From Clavibacter phaseoli (GTDB lineage: Bacteria > Actinomycetota > Actinomycetes > Actinomycetales > Microbacteriaceae), in assembly GCF_021922925.1 (NCBI RefSeq), contig NZ_CP040786.1, positions 1,488,001 through 1,552,000 of the forward strand: a stretch of DNA of 64,000 nucleotides. The letters run 5' to 3'. The notes beneath the pieces were generated by a model. It saw nothing but the letters and a program-made list of their open reading frames with translations. It ran no database searches and was not told the DNA's origin. The translations under genes were made by a program, and so were the position numbers. This document shows positions 43,559 to 51,635 of this stretch, piece by piece. The number at the start of each line of letters is the position of its first letter. Position 1 is the first letter of the stretch.

Positions 43559-44686
43559 TCAGCGCCCGTCGACGATCGACATGAAGCCCGCGATCGCGAA
43601 GACCGCGGGCACGAAGATCAGCGAGGCGCGGAACGCGATCCACGCGAACCAGCCGAGGGCGCCGAGGCAGCCGGTGCGGCGGTCGCGGACGTCGAGGCGA
43701 CGGCCGTCGGCGGCGATGCGCGGGGCGCGGGGATCCGGCTCCTGCTCGTCCAGGTCCGCGCGCAGCGGCGCGGCCCGCCCTCCGGCGCCGAGCAGCACGC
43801 GCTCGTCGCGGTACCGGACCGCGCGTCGCCGGATGCGCGCGGCGACGCCGTCGAGGATCCGCCCGGCCGCCTCCCATGGCCCCGCCTCGGCGAAGTCGGC
43901 GAGCTCGCGGCGGAAGAACACGAGCGTGTCGTCGACCATCTCGACGTCGAAGTCCGCCGCGTCGTCGACGAGCGCCGCCATGACGTCGGGCGTCAGCAGG
44001 AAGAGCGCGTCGCGCTCGTACTCCGCGGGCGCGAAGAGGCGGAAGTGCCAGTCGAAGTCGCCCTCGAGGGAGAGGCGCTGGCCCCCGCGCACGCTCGCCG
44101 GGAGGTCGCCGCCGCGCGCGTCGTTCGCGGTGGCGTCGAGCAGCAGGTGCGGCAGCGGCACGGGGAGCGTCACCGCCACGTAGCTCCAGCCGGTGCGGCG
44201 GGCGCGCTTCCGGACGACGTTGCCGAACTCCACGCCCGCGGCGCGGAAGCGCGGGACGACGAGCACGCCGCCCGCGTCCTCGGTGATGAGCGCGCGGAAG
44301 GTGCGGCCGCCGCTCGGCTGCGGCGCGAACCCGTTGGCGAGCGCGGTGAGGTGCTGGCGCCACTCCCGTCCGCGGGCGCGTGGCGACGGCGGCCGGGCCG
44401 CCCAGCGGTGCAGGAGGCGGGATCCGAGGATCCAGACGGCGAGGACCATGGCGGCTCCCGCGAGCCCCGCGATCGTCGCGGGCGTGACGGTGCCGTCCCC
44501 CGCGCCGTCGGTGACGATGCCGAAGTACATGAGGACGATGCAGACGCACCAGAGGATCAGCGAGTCGTTGACGTGCGCGAGCACCTTGCGGCGCGACGGG
44601 ACCCACGACGGCCGGGCGCCGGTGCGCACGGTGCGCATCGCCTCCGCGACCTCGTCGTCGGGCGCGCTCAGCCAGCGCAGGTCCAT
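43559..44686 (-). CDS. Hypothetical membrane protein
   Basis: No family recognised. The 375-residue protein has two hydrophobic segments at about 42-60 and 72-90. A 240-residue cytosolic domain follows, with DFDWHFRLFAPAEYERDALFLLTPDVMAALVDD and VEMVDDTLVFFRRELADF. A final hydrophobic stretch (LGWFAWIAFRASLIFVPAVFAIAGFM) ends the protein. On the minus strand TAGCCT, then GAGGGAG, precede the ATG. The charged domain between membrane parts may sense or bind something, but nothing more can be said. Confidence 0.75.
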   Translation of the reverse strand: MDLRWLSAPDDEVAEAMRTVRTGARPSWVPSRRKVLAHVNDSLILWCVCIVLMYFGIVTDGAGDGTVTPATIAGLAGAAMVLAVWILGSRLLHRWAARPPSPRARGREWRQHLTALANGFAPQPSGGRTFRALITEDAGGVLVVPRFRAAGVEFGNVVRKRARRTGWSYVAVTLPVPLPHLLLDATANDARGGDLPASVRGGQRLSLEGDFDWHFRLFAPAEYERDALFLLTPDVMAALVDDAADFDVEMVDDTLVFFRRELADFAEAGPWEAAGRILDGVAARIRRRAVRYRDERVLLGAGGRAAPLRADLDEQEPDPRAPRIAADGRRLDVRDRRTGCLGALGWFAWIAFRASLIFVPAVFAIAGFMSIVDGR

Positions 44687-44738
44687 GGGCGTCTCCCTCG
44701 TCGATCCAGGCTAGGGGGATGGGCGAGGACCACGGTCA

Positions 44739-44807
44739 GGACCGATGCCCGCGAAGTGGGGGTCCCCGCGCCGCGAAGTGGGGGTCCTGGCGACCCGGGA
44801 TCGGTCC
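44739..44807. repeat. Nested repeat: two 17-bp direct repeats inside an 8-bp inverted repeat
   Basis: A 17-bp unit reading CCGCGAAGTGGGGGTCC occurs at 44749-44765 and 44771-44787, a 22-bp period. The pair is bracketed by GGACCGAT (44739-44746) and ATCGGTCC (44800-44807), a perfect 8-bp inverted repeat. It lies between divergent genes, just upstream of the Ltp-like gene. It could be a regulator array or a recombination/mobile-element remnant. Confidence 0.65.
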
Positions 44808-44828
44808 TCCACGCGGCGGCCGCGCTGG

Positions 44829-44840
44829 CATGCTGCGGGC
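44829..44840 (+). promoter_or_regulatory. Leaderless -10 element of the Ltp-like gene
   Basis: CATGCT at 44829-44834 lies 6 nt before the ATG at 44841, about 40 bp downstream of the direct repeats. Confidence 0.45.
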
Positions 44841-45644
44841 ATGACCGCACCCGAGCAGCCGGGATACCCGTCCCCGGACCCGCACCAGCCCACGCCTACC
44901 GGCCCCTACGGGCCGCCCACCCCCGCCGGCACGGCCACCATGCCGCCGCCGCCGCCGCCCTACGGCGTCCGCCCGAAGGGCCTCGCTGTCGCCGCGCTGG
45001 TCGTCGGCATAGTCGCCTTCCTCACGGGTCTCGCCCCGTTCTTCGGGCTGATCGCGGGAGCGGCGGCCGTGGTGCTCGGGATCCTCGCCCTCCGTCGCGC
45101 CCAGAGCAAGGGCATGGCGATCACCGGCCTGTCGCTCGGCGCCGTCGGGGCCGTCACCTCGTTGGTCGTGACCCTCGTGTTCGCCGCGGCGCTCGGCACT
45201 GCGGGCAGCTCCACGGGCACCGCCGGGGTCGTCGAGTCGTCCGCCGAGGCCGAGGCGCTGCCGACCCCGACGCCCGAGGCGACCGAACCCGTCGCCGAGG
45301 AGACGACCGCAGCCGCCGCGCCCGCGGCACCCGCCGTCCCAGCCGAGAGCGCGACCGCGCTCATCAAGGCGGAGACCTACGCGAACGGCCTCGACATGAG
45401 CAAGGCCGGCCTGTACGACCAGCTCACGAGCGAGTACGGCGAGCAGTTCACGCCGGAGGCCGCGCAGTACGCCGTGGACAACGTCCAGGCCGACTGGAAC
45501 GCCAACGCGCTCGCGAAGGCGAAGACGTATCGGGAGATGGCGGCGATGTCGCCCGCCGCGATCCGGGACCAGCTCACGAGCGAGTACGGCGAGAAGTTCA
45601 CCGCGGAGGAGGCGGACTACGCCATCGCGCACCTCGACGACTGA
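44841..45644 (+). CDS. DUF4190-type membrane protein with two Ltp (PF07553-like) repeats
   Basis: Membrane-anchored surface protein of 267 residues. A Pro/Tyr-rich cytosolic start (PPPPPPYGVRPKG) precedes two helices (about 48-85 and 93-118) of DUF4190 style. An acidic Ala/Pro linker follows. Two tandem repeats (about 174-217 and 222-267) each read A-x-x-Y...MS...YDQLTSEYGE-x-FT-x-E-A-x-YA, the host-surface lipoprotein Ltp repeat. A phage-borne Ltp blocks superinfection; chromosomal copies in actinobacteria have unclear roles. No lipobox Cys is present here, so the anchor is the helices. A 27-bp stretch is identical in both repeats. Confidence 0.8.
   Translation: MTAPEQPGYPSPDPHQPTPTGPYGPPTPAGTATMPPPPPPYGVRPKGLAVAALVVGIVAFLTGLAPFFGLIAGAAAVVLGILALRRAQSKGMAITGLSLGAVGAVTSLVVTLVFAAALGTAGSSTGTAGVVESSAEAEALPTPTPEATEPVAEETTAAAAPAAPAVPAESATALIKAETYANGLDMSKAGLYDQLTSEYGEQFTPEAAQYAVDNVQADWNANALAKAKTYREMAAMSPAAIRDQLTSEYGEKFTAEEADYAIAHLDD
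45417..45593 (+). repeat. 27-bp identical coding repeat in the Ltp-like gene
   Basis: The stretch encoding DQLTSEYGE is identical over 27 bp at 45417-45443 and 45567-45593, 150 bp apart and in frame. Third positions are conserved too, suggesting a recent duplication or gene conversion between the two repeats. Confidence 0.8.
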
Positions 45645-45654
45645 CACGTGAGCG

Positions 45655-45696
45655 CGGAGGAGGGGAGGTGGCGCCGATGCCGCCTCCCCTCCTCCG
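45655..45696 (+). terminator. 14-bp hairpin after the Ltp-like gene
   Basis: CGGAGGAGGGGAGG (45655-45668) pairs perfectly with CCTCCCCTCCTCCG (45683-45696). The 14-nt loop can form an inner GGC/GCC pair. It begins 10 bp after the stop. Confidence 0.65.
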
Positions 45697-45721
45697 TCCC
45701 ACCGGGAATGATCCGCCGTCT

Positions 45722-45735
45722 CATGCGTTTGCATG
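45722..45735 (+). promoter_or_regulatory. Palindrome upstream of the dioxygenase/hydrolase pair
   Basis: CATGC and GCATG form an inverted repeat around GTTT, 37 bp before the dioxygenase ATG. Its place and symmetry fit an operator for a MarR-type or similar repressor; no regulator gene is adjacent. Confidence 0.35.
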
Positions 45736-45772
45736 GACATGGCCCGACCGGGCCGCGCGGAAGGAGCGCCTC

Positions 45773-46750
45773 ATGACCGCCAGCACCCAGGGACTGCATC
45801 ACGTGACCGCCATCGGCGGCGACCCGCAGCGGAACGTCGACTTCTACGTGCGCGCGATGGGCCTCCGGCTCGTCAAGCGCACCGTGAACTTCGACAGTCC
45901 CGGCAGCTACCACCTCTACTACGGCGACACCGAGGGCCGGCCCGGATCCCTCCTCACCTTCTTCCCCTGGAAGGGCGTGCCCGCGGGCCGCGTCGGCGCG
46001 GGCCAGTCCACGACGACCGCGTTCTCCGTGCCCGCCGGGAGCCTCGGCTGGTGGGCCGAGCACCTGCGTCAGGTCGGCGTCGCCTCGTCGATCTCGTCGA
46101 GCGGATCCGAGGAGGAGCGCCTCTCGCTCCGCGACCCCGACGGGCTGCAGATCGACCTCGTGGCCTCCTCCGTCGACGACCCGCGCGCGCCGTGGGACTC
46201 GGCCGACGTCCCCGCCGAGCACGCGATCCGCGGCCAGCATTCCTCGGTGCTCACCGTGCGGGATCCCGCGGGCACGGCGTCCGTCCTCACCGACGACCTC
46301 GGGCTCCGGCTCGTGGACGAGCGCGACGGCCGCTTCCGCTTCGCGGCGGGCGACGGCGGGCCCGGCGCGATCGTCGACCTCGTCGCCGACCCGGGCGCGC
46401 AGCAGGGCCTCACGGCCGGCGGCACCGTGCACCACGTCGCGTTCCGCGTGCCCGGCCGCGTCGAGCAGCAGGCGTGGCGCGACGAGCTGGTGGATCGCGG
46501 GCACCAGGTGACGCAGATCCTCGACCGGCAGTACTTCACCTCCATCTACTTCCGCGAGCCCGGCGGCGTGCTCTTCGAGATCGCGACGGACACCCCCGGC
46601 TTCGACATCGACGAGCCGCTGCTCGAGCTCGGCCGCAGCCTCCGCCTCCCGCCGTGGCTCGAGCCCAGCCGCGCCGACATCGAGGCCGCCGTGCCGCCGC
46701 TCCGCCTGCCCGACGAGGAGCCCGCCCCGGCCGACGGATCCGCGGCGTGA
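45773..46750 (+). CDS. Ring-cleaving dioxygenase, VOC family (MhqO/LinE-like)
   Basis: Type-I extradiol dioxygenase-like protein of 325 residues built from two glyoxalase-fold halves. LHHVTAIGGDPQRNVDFYVRAMGLRLVKRTVNFD, the early HHVT metal ligand, VHHVAFRVPG (second ligand) and GGVLFEIATDTPGFDIDEP (Glu ligand) are typical of the MhqO/PcpA group, which opens hydroquinone-type rings with Fe2+. AAGGAG lies 6-7 nt before the ATG. It overlaps a serine hydrolase by GTGA. The same pair type (MhqO and MhqD) detoxifies quinones in Bacillus. Role here is by analogy. Confidence 0.9.
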   Translation: MTASTQGLHHVTAIGGDPQRNVDFYVRAMGLRLVKRTVNFDSPGSYHLYYGDTEGRPGSLLTFFPWKGVPAGRVGAGQSTTTAFSVPAGSLGWWAEHLRQVGVASSISSSGSEEERLSLRDPDGLQIDLVASSVDDPRAPWDSADVPAEHAIRGQHSSVLTVRDPAGTASVLTDDLGLRLVDERDGRFRFAAGDGGPGAIVDLVADPGAQQGLTAGGTVHHVAFRVPGRVEQQAWRDELVDRGHQVTQILDRQYFTSIYFREPGGVLFEIATDTPGFDIDEPLLELGRSLRLPPWLEPSRADIEAAVPPLRLPDEEPAPADGSAA

Positions 46751-47370
46751 GCGCGCTCCTCGACCGCACGCCTCACGTGCTCCAGCCGGGCGCCGACACC
46801 GGCCCCGTGATCCTCGGCCTCCACGGCACGGGCGCCGACGAGCGGCAGGGCCTCGAGCTCGCGCGGCTCCTGGCGCCCGGGCAGCCCGTGCTGGCGCCGC
46901 GCGGGAGCGTGCGCGAGGGATCCGCGGCCCGCTGGTTCCGCCGGCACGCCGAGGGCGTCTTCGACGTCGACGACGTGGTCGCGCGCGCGGCCGAGCTCGC
47001 CGACCTGGTCGCCGAGGCCCGGTCGGCCTACGCTCTGGGGGACCGGGAGATCCTCGCTGTCGGGTTCTCGAACGGGGCGAACATGGCGCTGGCGACCACG
47101 CTGCTGCACCCGTCCGCGCTGCCCGAGACGATCGCCTTCTCCGCGCGCTGGCCGCTCGGCGACCGGGAGCCCGCGGCCGACCTGTCGGGCACGCGGATCA
47201 CGCTGCTAAACGGCGACGCGGACGCCATGGCGCCGCTCGTCGACGTGGAGCGGACGGTGCGCGAGGCGCTGGCCCGCGGCGCCGATGTCACCTCCCACGT
47301 GCGACCGGGCGGGCACGGGCTCGACGCGAGGGACCTCGACGCGGCCCGCGCGCGTCTCCGCACCGGCTGA
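46747..47370 (+). CDS. Alpha/beta hydrolase, phospholipase/carboxylesterase type (MhqD-like)
   Basis: Serine hydrolase of 207 residues. VILGLHGTGADERQGLELARLL carries the oxyanion HG, AVGFSNGANMALATTLL the nucleophile G-x-S-x-G, NGDADAMAPLVDV the Asp and RPGGHGLDARDL the catalytic His. This layout is that of YodD/MhqD and small carboxylesterases. The GTG start overlaps the dioxygenase stop. It may cleave the ring-opened product or quinone conjugates (inference). Confidence 0.9.
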   Translation: MSALLDRTPHVLQPGADTGPVILGLHGTGADERQGLELARLLAPGQPVLAPRGSVREGSAARWFRRHAEGVFDVDDVVARAAELADLVAEARSAYALGDREILAVGFSNGANMALATTLLHPSALPETIAFSARWPLGDREPAADLSGTRITLLNGDADAMAPLVDVERTVREALARGADVTSHVRPGGHGLDARDLDAARARLRTG

Positions 47371-47434
47371 TCCCCGCCGCGGCCCGTCCCGTCCCGCCCC
47401 ACCCCTCCCCGACCGCCCCGACCGGAAGCCGCGC

Positions 47435-48964
47435 ATGCCCGAGATCATCGCCTGGGTCGTCTCCTTCGTCGTCGTGACCGTCGCGGTCTCGGGGCTCGCG
47501 GGGCGCGTCGGCTGGTCGGCGCCCGTGGCGCTGGTCGCGGTCGGCGCGGCGCTGTCGTTCGTGCCGGGCGTGCCTCAGCTCGTGATCGAGCCGGACGCCG
47601 TGCTCTACGGGCTGCTGCCGCCGCTGCTGTTCGCGGCCGCGATCCGGACGCCGCTCGCCGACATCCGCGCCCGGCGCGACAGCATCGTCGTGCTCTCGGT
47701 GGGCGTCGTCGTGTTCACGCTGCTCGCGTTCGGGCTGACCCTGTGGGCGCTCGTGCCGGCCGTGGGGCTCGCGGCGGCGCTGGCCCTCGGCGCCGTCGTC
47801 GCGCCGACGGACGCGGTCGCGGTCTCGGCCGTCGCCGGGCGCGTGAAGCTTCCCCGCCGGGTCATGTCGATCCTCGAGACCGAGAGCCTCCTCAACGACG
47901 CGACCGCGCTCGTGGCGCTCAACACGGCCATCGCCGCGATCGTCGGCGTCGTGCACCCGATCGACGTCGCGGGCGGCTTCCTCGTCGCGGTGCTGCTGGG
48001 CGTGGCGATCGGCCTCGCGGTCGCGTTCCTCTTCTCCGCCGTGCGCCGCTACCTGCGCTCCGCCGTGCTCGACACGAGCCTGTCGCTCGCGATCCCGTAC
48101 GTCGCCTTCATCCCGGCGCAGGAGCTGGGCGGATCCGGCGTGCTCGCGGTCGTCGCGGCCGGCCTCGTGCTCGGCTACCGGTCTCCGCTCATCCAGTCGC
48201 CCGAGGCGCGCATCGCGGAGTCGGTGAACTGGCGCACGATCCAGTTCCTGCTCGAGAACGCGGTCTTCCTCATCATCGGGCTGAGCCTCGCCGGCATCCT
48301 GCGCGACCTGCCCGAGTCGAGCCTCGACGGATGGGCGATCGCCGGGCTCTCGATCCTGCTCCTCGCCGTCCTCGCCGCCGCGCGCTTCGCCTCGGTGGCG
48401 CTCGCGAAGGTGCTGTTCGACCACGGGCCGGCGCGGCTGCGGGCCCGCACCTGGACCTGGCGCACCGTGACCGCCGTGTCGTCCGCCGGTGTCCGCGGCG
48501 TGGTGACGCTCGCCGCCGCGTTCCTCCTGCCCGAGGAGACGCCGGAGCGGGAGCTGCTCCAGTTCCTCGCGTTCGTGATGGTGGCCGGGACGCTGGTCGG
48601 CGGGCTCGCGTTGCCCGCCATCATCCGCCGGCTGCGGCTCGGGCACTCCGCCGACGACCAGGAGCGCTCCGACCGCGACCGCCTCCTCGACGAGGCGCGC
48701 GAGGCCGGGCTCGCGGCGCGCGCCGTGGCGATGCGGGAGGACGGCGCGGACGACGGACCGGGCGACGACGCCCTGCCGGAGACCACGACCGAGCGCCTGA
48801 CGCACGACCGGGTGCGGCGCCGCATGATCGACGCCGAGCGCGTCGCCGTGCTCGCGGCCCGGCGCGAGGGGCGCTACCCGGAGATCGCCGTGCGCGCCGT
48901 GCTCGGGATGATCGACGCGGAGGACGTGGCCCTCGGCCGGCGCGAGGCGGACGACGCGCGCTGA
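47435..48964 (+). CDS. Na+/H+ antiporter, CPA1 family
   Basis: Monovalent cation/proton antiporter of 509 residues with about 12 helices in the first 400. GAVVAPTDAVAVSAVAGRVKLPRRVMSILETESLLNDATALVAL contains the ND ion-binding pair of the CPA1/NhaP type. SAGVRGVVTLAAAFLLP is the conserved late Arg-containing helix. The C-terminal 110 residues are a charged cytosolic tail with helices (ERDRLLDEAREAGL-like and HDRVRRRMIDAERVAVL). It helps control pH and Na+. No clear ribosome site is seen (GGAAG, 11 nt upstream). Confidence 0.92.
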   Translation: MPEIIAWVVSFVVVTVAVSGLAGRVGWSAPVALVAVGAALSFVPGVPQLVIEPDAVLYGLLPPLLFAAAIRTPLADIRARRDSIVVLSVGVVVFTLLAFGLTLWALVPAVGLAAALALGAVVAPTDAVAVSAVAGRVKLPRRVMSILETESLLNDATALVALNTAIAAIVGVVHPIDVAGGFLVAVLLGVAIGLAVAFLFSAVRRYLRSAVLDTSLSLAIPYVAFIPAQELGGSGVLAVVAAGLVLGYRSPLIQSPEARIAESVNWRTIQFLLENAVFLIIGLSLAGILRDLPESSLDGWAIAGLSILLLAVLAAARFASVALAKVLFDHGPARLRARTWTWRTVTAVSSAGVRGVVTLAAAFLLPEETPERELLQFLAFVMVAGTLVGGLALPAIIRRLRLGHSADDQERSDRDRLLDEAREAGLAARAVAMREDGADDGPGDDALPETTTERLTHDRVRRRMIDAERVAVLAARREGRYPEIAVRAVLGMIDAEDVALGRREADDAR

Positions 48965-49118
48965 TCGGTGACGCCCTCCCGCGGATCACGCGGCCGGGCC
49001 GGCCCCGCGTCTCCCCCCTCGGGACGAGGCGCGGGGGCCCCGAGGAGGACGCGCGCACGCGGCCGCTCCGCGAGCCTGGGTGCACCGCCCGCCCGGGCGG
49101 CGAGATCAGGAGGATCCC

Positions 49119-49337
49119 GTGCCCGCCATCGTCGCCCCCACCACCGCCCACGCCTACGCCCCGACGCCGTCGGCCGCCGCGACCCCGCTCCCCGGCGATC
49201 CCTCCTGCGTGGCCTTCGCGGGCGGCGCCGACGGCTTCCGCCTCGCCGGCACGCGCAGCCTCGAGGTCGACCTCGCGCCGATGCTCGCCGCCGCACGGGC
49301 CGCTGCTCCGACTGCCGCCGCGCCGCTCGCCGCCTGA
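49119..49337 (+). CDS. Small hypothetical protein with strong ribosome binding site
   Basis: Protein of 72 residues, unrecognised. It reads PAIVAPTTAHAYAPTPSAAA, then GDPSCVAFAGGADGFRLAGTRSLEVDLAPMLAAARAAAP; the middle looks beta-structured with a single Cys. A textbook AGGAGG lies 5 nt before the GTG, which is the main support. It is followed 140 bp later by the DUF2510/PASTA gene. A G/C-rich shadow frame could mimic such a gene, so confidence is moderate. Confidence 0.6.
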   Translation: MPAIVAPTTAHAYAPTPSAAATPLPGDPSCVAFAGGADGFRLAGTRSLEVDLAPMLAAARAAAPTAAAPLAA

Positions 49338-49477
49338 CGCCCGCCGCCGCGCCCCTGATTGGGGGTGCGGCGGGCCGCCCGGCGACGCGCCCGGGCTTCC
49401 CGACCGGCCCGGGCGCCGCCTACTCTGGGCGGAGGAGCAGTTTCTCCACCTGAGGAGCGCTCTCCCCGAGGAGCACC

Positions 49478-50971
49478 ATGTCGTCGACCCCGCCGCCCGC
49501 CTCCCCGACGTCGGTCACCCCGTCGTCCGACGAGCCCGGCTGGTTCGGCGACGGCGAGGGGAACCAGCGCTTCTGGGACGGCGCCCGCTGGACGTCGCTC
49601 GTCTCCAGCCGCCGCGTCTTCCCGGGCCGCGCGTCGTCGACGCCCGAGCCCAAGCTGATCTCCGAGTCGCCGCTGCCCGAGGACTACGCGCCCGGGGCCG
49701 CCCCCCTCGCCCCGCCCGCCGGATCCGCCGTCGACGCCTCCGTGGAGGCCCCGCCCGTCGGCGCGCCGCTCGCCCCGCCCACGGGCGCGCCCGTCGCGCC
49801 TCCCGCGGGCTACCCGACGGCGCCGCCGACCGGCGACCCCGTCGCGCCGCCCGCCGGCCTGCCGATGGCGCCGCCGACGGGAGCGCCCCTCGACGCGCCA
49901 GCCCCCGCTCCCGCGCCGCGGACCACGTCCGTCGCCGGCAGCTTCGCGCCGCCGCGCCCGGCCACGAGCGCCGCCTCCGCCCCCGTGCCCCGCGCCGCCG
50001 CCACCGCTCCGGCCCTCCGCGGCCGCAGCACCTGGCCGTGGGCCGCGCTCGCGGTCGCCGCCGTGCTCGTGGTCGCCGCCGCCGTCATCGCCGGGATCCC
50101 GGGACTCCTCATCGCGCTCGGCGTGGTCGCCCTCGTCGCGGGGCTCATCCCGCTCATCCGCCGCGGCTCCGCCTGGATCCCCGGGATCCGCAGCCGCGCG
50201 GCCGGCGGTGTCGCGGCGGGCCTCGCGCTCGTGCTCATCGCGGGCGGCGCGGTCGCCTCCACGCTCCCCACCCCGCGCGAGGACGTCGCGGACCCCGACA
50301 CCATCGAGATCTCCGACTCGCGTCCCGTGCCGGACGCGACGGATCCCGCCAACCCGCTCCCGATCTCGGCCGACGGCCTGGTCGAGATGGTCGACGTCAC
50401 CCGCATGACCGGCGCCGACGCCGGTGACACGCTCGCCGCGTCCGGCTTCGGCATCGCCTTCGCGGGCAGCGGCGGCGGCGGGTTCGTGCGCCAGGACGTC
50501 GGCATCGTCGCGAGCCAGGACCCGGCCGCCGGAACGCGCGTCGCGCCCGGCACGGTCGTGACCCTCACGCTCGCCACCGCCGCCCCCGAGCGGATCGCGC
50601 TTCCCGTCGTGCCGAAGGCGCCCGACGTCCCGTCGCGTCCCGGCACGCGTCCGGGCACGGGGACCTTCACCCCGGGCGGCGGCACCGGCACGGGTGGCGG
50701 CGGAAGCGGCGGAAGCGGCGGAAGCGGAAGCGGCGGCGGGACGGGCAGCGACCCGGCACCGACGACCGATCCCCAGCCCACGACGGACCCGGTGCCGACC
50801 ACCGACCCGGTGCCGACGACCGACCCCGTGCCTCCAGTGCCCACGGACCCGCCCGCGACGACCGACCCCGTGCCTCCGGTGCCCACCGACCCGCCCGCGA
50901 CCACCGATCCGGTGGACCCTGGCCCTGACCCGAGTCCGGTGCCGAGCGACGCCCCGACGCCCGAGGGCTAG
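49478..50971 (+). CDS. DUF2510 membrane protein with a PASTA-like domain and Pro/Thr repeat tail
   Basis: Protein of 497 residues. DUF2510 (EPGWFGDGEGNQRFWDGARWTS, near residues 19-40) is the cytosolic head. A Pro-rich linker of six APPTG/VAPPAG units follows, then helices at about 187-227 and 245-262. Outside, a single PASTA-like domain (VDVTRMTGADAGDTLAASGFGIAF...VASQDPAAGTRVAPGTVVTLTL) is followed by a Gly-rich spacer and a tail of repeated PTTDPVP units. PASTA domains bind peptidoglycan, so a wall-contacting protein is likely. CGAGGAG precedes the ATG, and TACTCT at 49421 is a possible -10. Confidence 0.82.
   Translation: MSSTPPPASPTSVTPSSDEPGWFGDGEGNQRFWDGARWTSLVSSRRVFPGRASSTPEPKLISESPLPEDYAPGAAPLAPPAGSAVDASVEAPPVGAPLAPPTGAPVAPPAGYPTAPPTGDPVAPPAGLPMAPPTGAPLDAPAPAPAPRTTSVAGSFAPPRPATSAASAPVPRAAATAPALRGRSTWPWAALAVAAVLVVAAAVIAGIPGLLIALGVVALVAGLIPLIRRGSAWIPGIRSRAAGGVAAGLALVLIAGGAVASTLPTPREDVADPDTIEISDSRPVPDATDPANPLPISADGLVEMVDVTRMTGADAGDTLAASGFGIAFAGSGGGGFVRQDVGIVASQDPAAGTRVAPGTVVTLTLATAAPERIALPVVPKAPDVPSRPGTRPGTGTFTPGGGTGTGGGGSGGSGGSGSGGGTGSDPAPTTDPQPTTDPVPTTDPVPTTDPVPPVPTDPPATTDPVPPVPTDPPATTDPVDPGPDPSPVPSDAPTPEG
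50695..50925 (+). repeat. Low-complexity coding repeats (Gly-rich spacer and TTDP tail)
   Basis: GGCGGAAGCGGC-type triplet repeats (50695-50745) encode a Gly/Ser spacer. Units encoding DPVPTTDPVP and PPVPTDPPATTDPV repeat to 50925 with near-identical DNA. Length variation between strains is likely. Confidence 0.75.
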
Positions 50972-51588
50972 CCGTCCGTCGGATCGTCTCCCGCCTGCGC
51001 GGCGGCCACCGTCCCCGTCGTCCGCAGGTGCGCGCGCTGCCCGTCGCGATCGAGGATCGTCAGGATCTCGACCACGCCGCGGTGCGCGCCGATGGCGTGC
51101 GGCACCATGGTCGAGAACTCGGCGGCGTCGCCCGCCTCCACGAGGATCGTCCGCTCCCCCAGCTGGAGCCGGGCCGTGCCCGAGAGCACCGTGAACCAGT
51201 CGCGGCCGGGGTGCACGCCGAGCTGGTCCACCGAGACGGGCCGCGTCGGCGTCATGCGCATCTTCGCGACGAACGGGCCCGAGCCGCTGCCGCCGCCGCG
51301 CGAGAGGATCCACATCGTGCGCCCCGCCTCCGAGTCCGCCTGGGGGCGGATCACGACGTCGGCGTCGTCGCCCGACTCGATGAGCGCGTCGAGCGACGTC
51401 TCGAGGGCCTGCGCGATCGGCACGAGCTGGTCGAGCGCGATGCGCCGGTGACCGGTCTCGATGCGGCTGAGCGTCGACGGGCTGAGGAAGCAGCGGGCGG
51501 CCAGCGCGTCGAGCGACCAGCCGCGGGCCTCCCGCAGGCTCCGGATGCGCTGGCGGACGAGGGCGTCGAGATCGGGCTCTTGCGTCAC
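50968..51588 (-). CDS. XRE family regulator with C-terminal cupin
   Basis: Regulator of 206 residues. The helix-turn-helix (about 10-62) reads QRIRSLREARGWSLDALAARCFLSPSTLSRIE. A double-stranded beta-helix cupin follows, with VHPGRDWFTVLSGTARLQLGERTILVEAGDAAEF, the usual small-molecule sensor of this family. GTG codons at 51588 and 51609 are both possible. A TACGAT hexamer 7 nt before 51588 favours the shorter form. The divergent methyltransferase starts within 50 bp and is a likely target. The last codons overlap the convergent DUF2510 gene by 4 bp. Confidence 0.88.
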   Translation of the reverse strand: MTQEPDLDALVRQRIRSLREARGWSLDALAARCFLSPSTLSRIETGHRRIALDQLVPIAQALETSLDALIESGDDADVVIRPQADSEAGRTMWILSRGGGSGSGPFVAKMRMTPTRPVSVDQLGVHPGRDWFTVLSGTARLQLGERTILVEAGDAAEFSTMVPHAIGAHRGVVEILTILDRDGQRAHLRTTGTVAAAQAGDDPTDG

Positions 51589-51623
51589 GGGCAAGATCGT
51601 ATGCGCCACGAGCAGGCGTGCGC

Positions 51624-51635
51624 CAGCCTGGATCC
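51624..51635 (+). promoter_or_regulatory. Leaderless -10 element of the methyltransferase gene
   Basis: CAGCCT at 51624-51629 lies 6 nt before the ATG at 51636. TGCGCCA occurs at 51602-51608 and 51619-51625, a 17-bp-spaced repeat that could be the XRE-cupin operator. Confidence 0.35.

Noticed and set aside
42563..46750. A 1395-codon plus-strand frame ending in the dioxygenase
   Set aside because: The dioxygenase starts at 45773 with AAGGAG; the upstream part is out of frame with or opposite to other genes.
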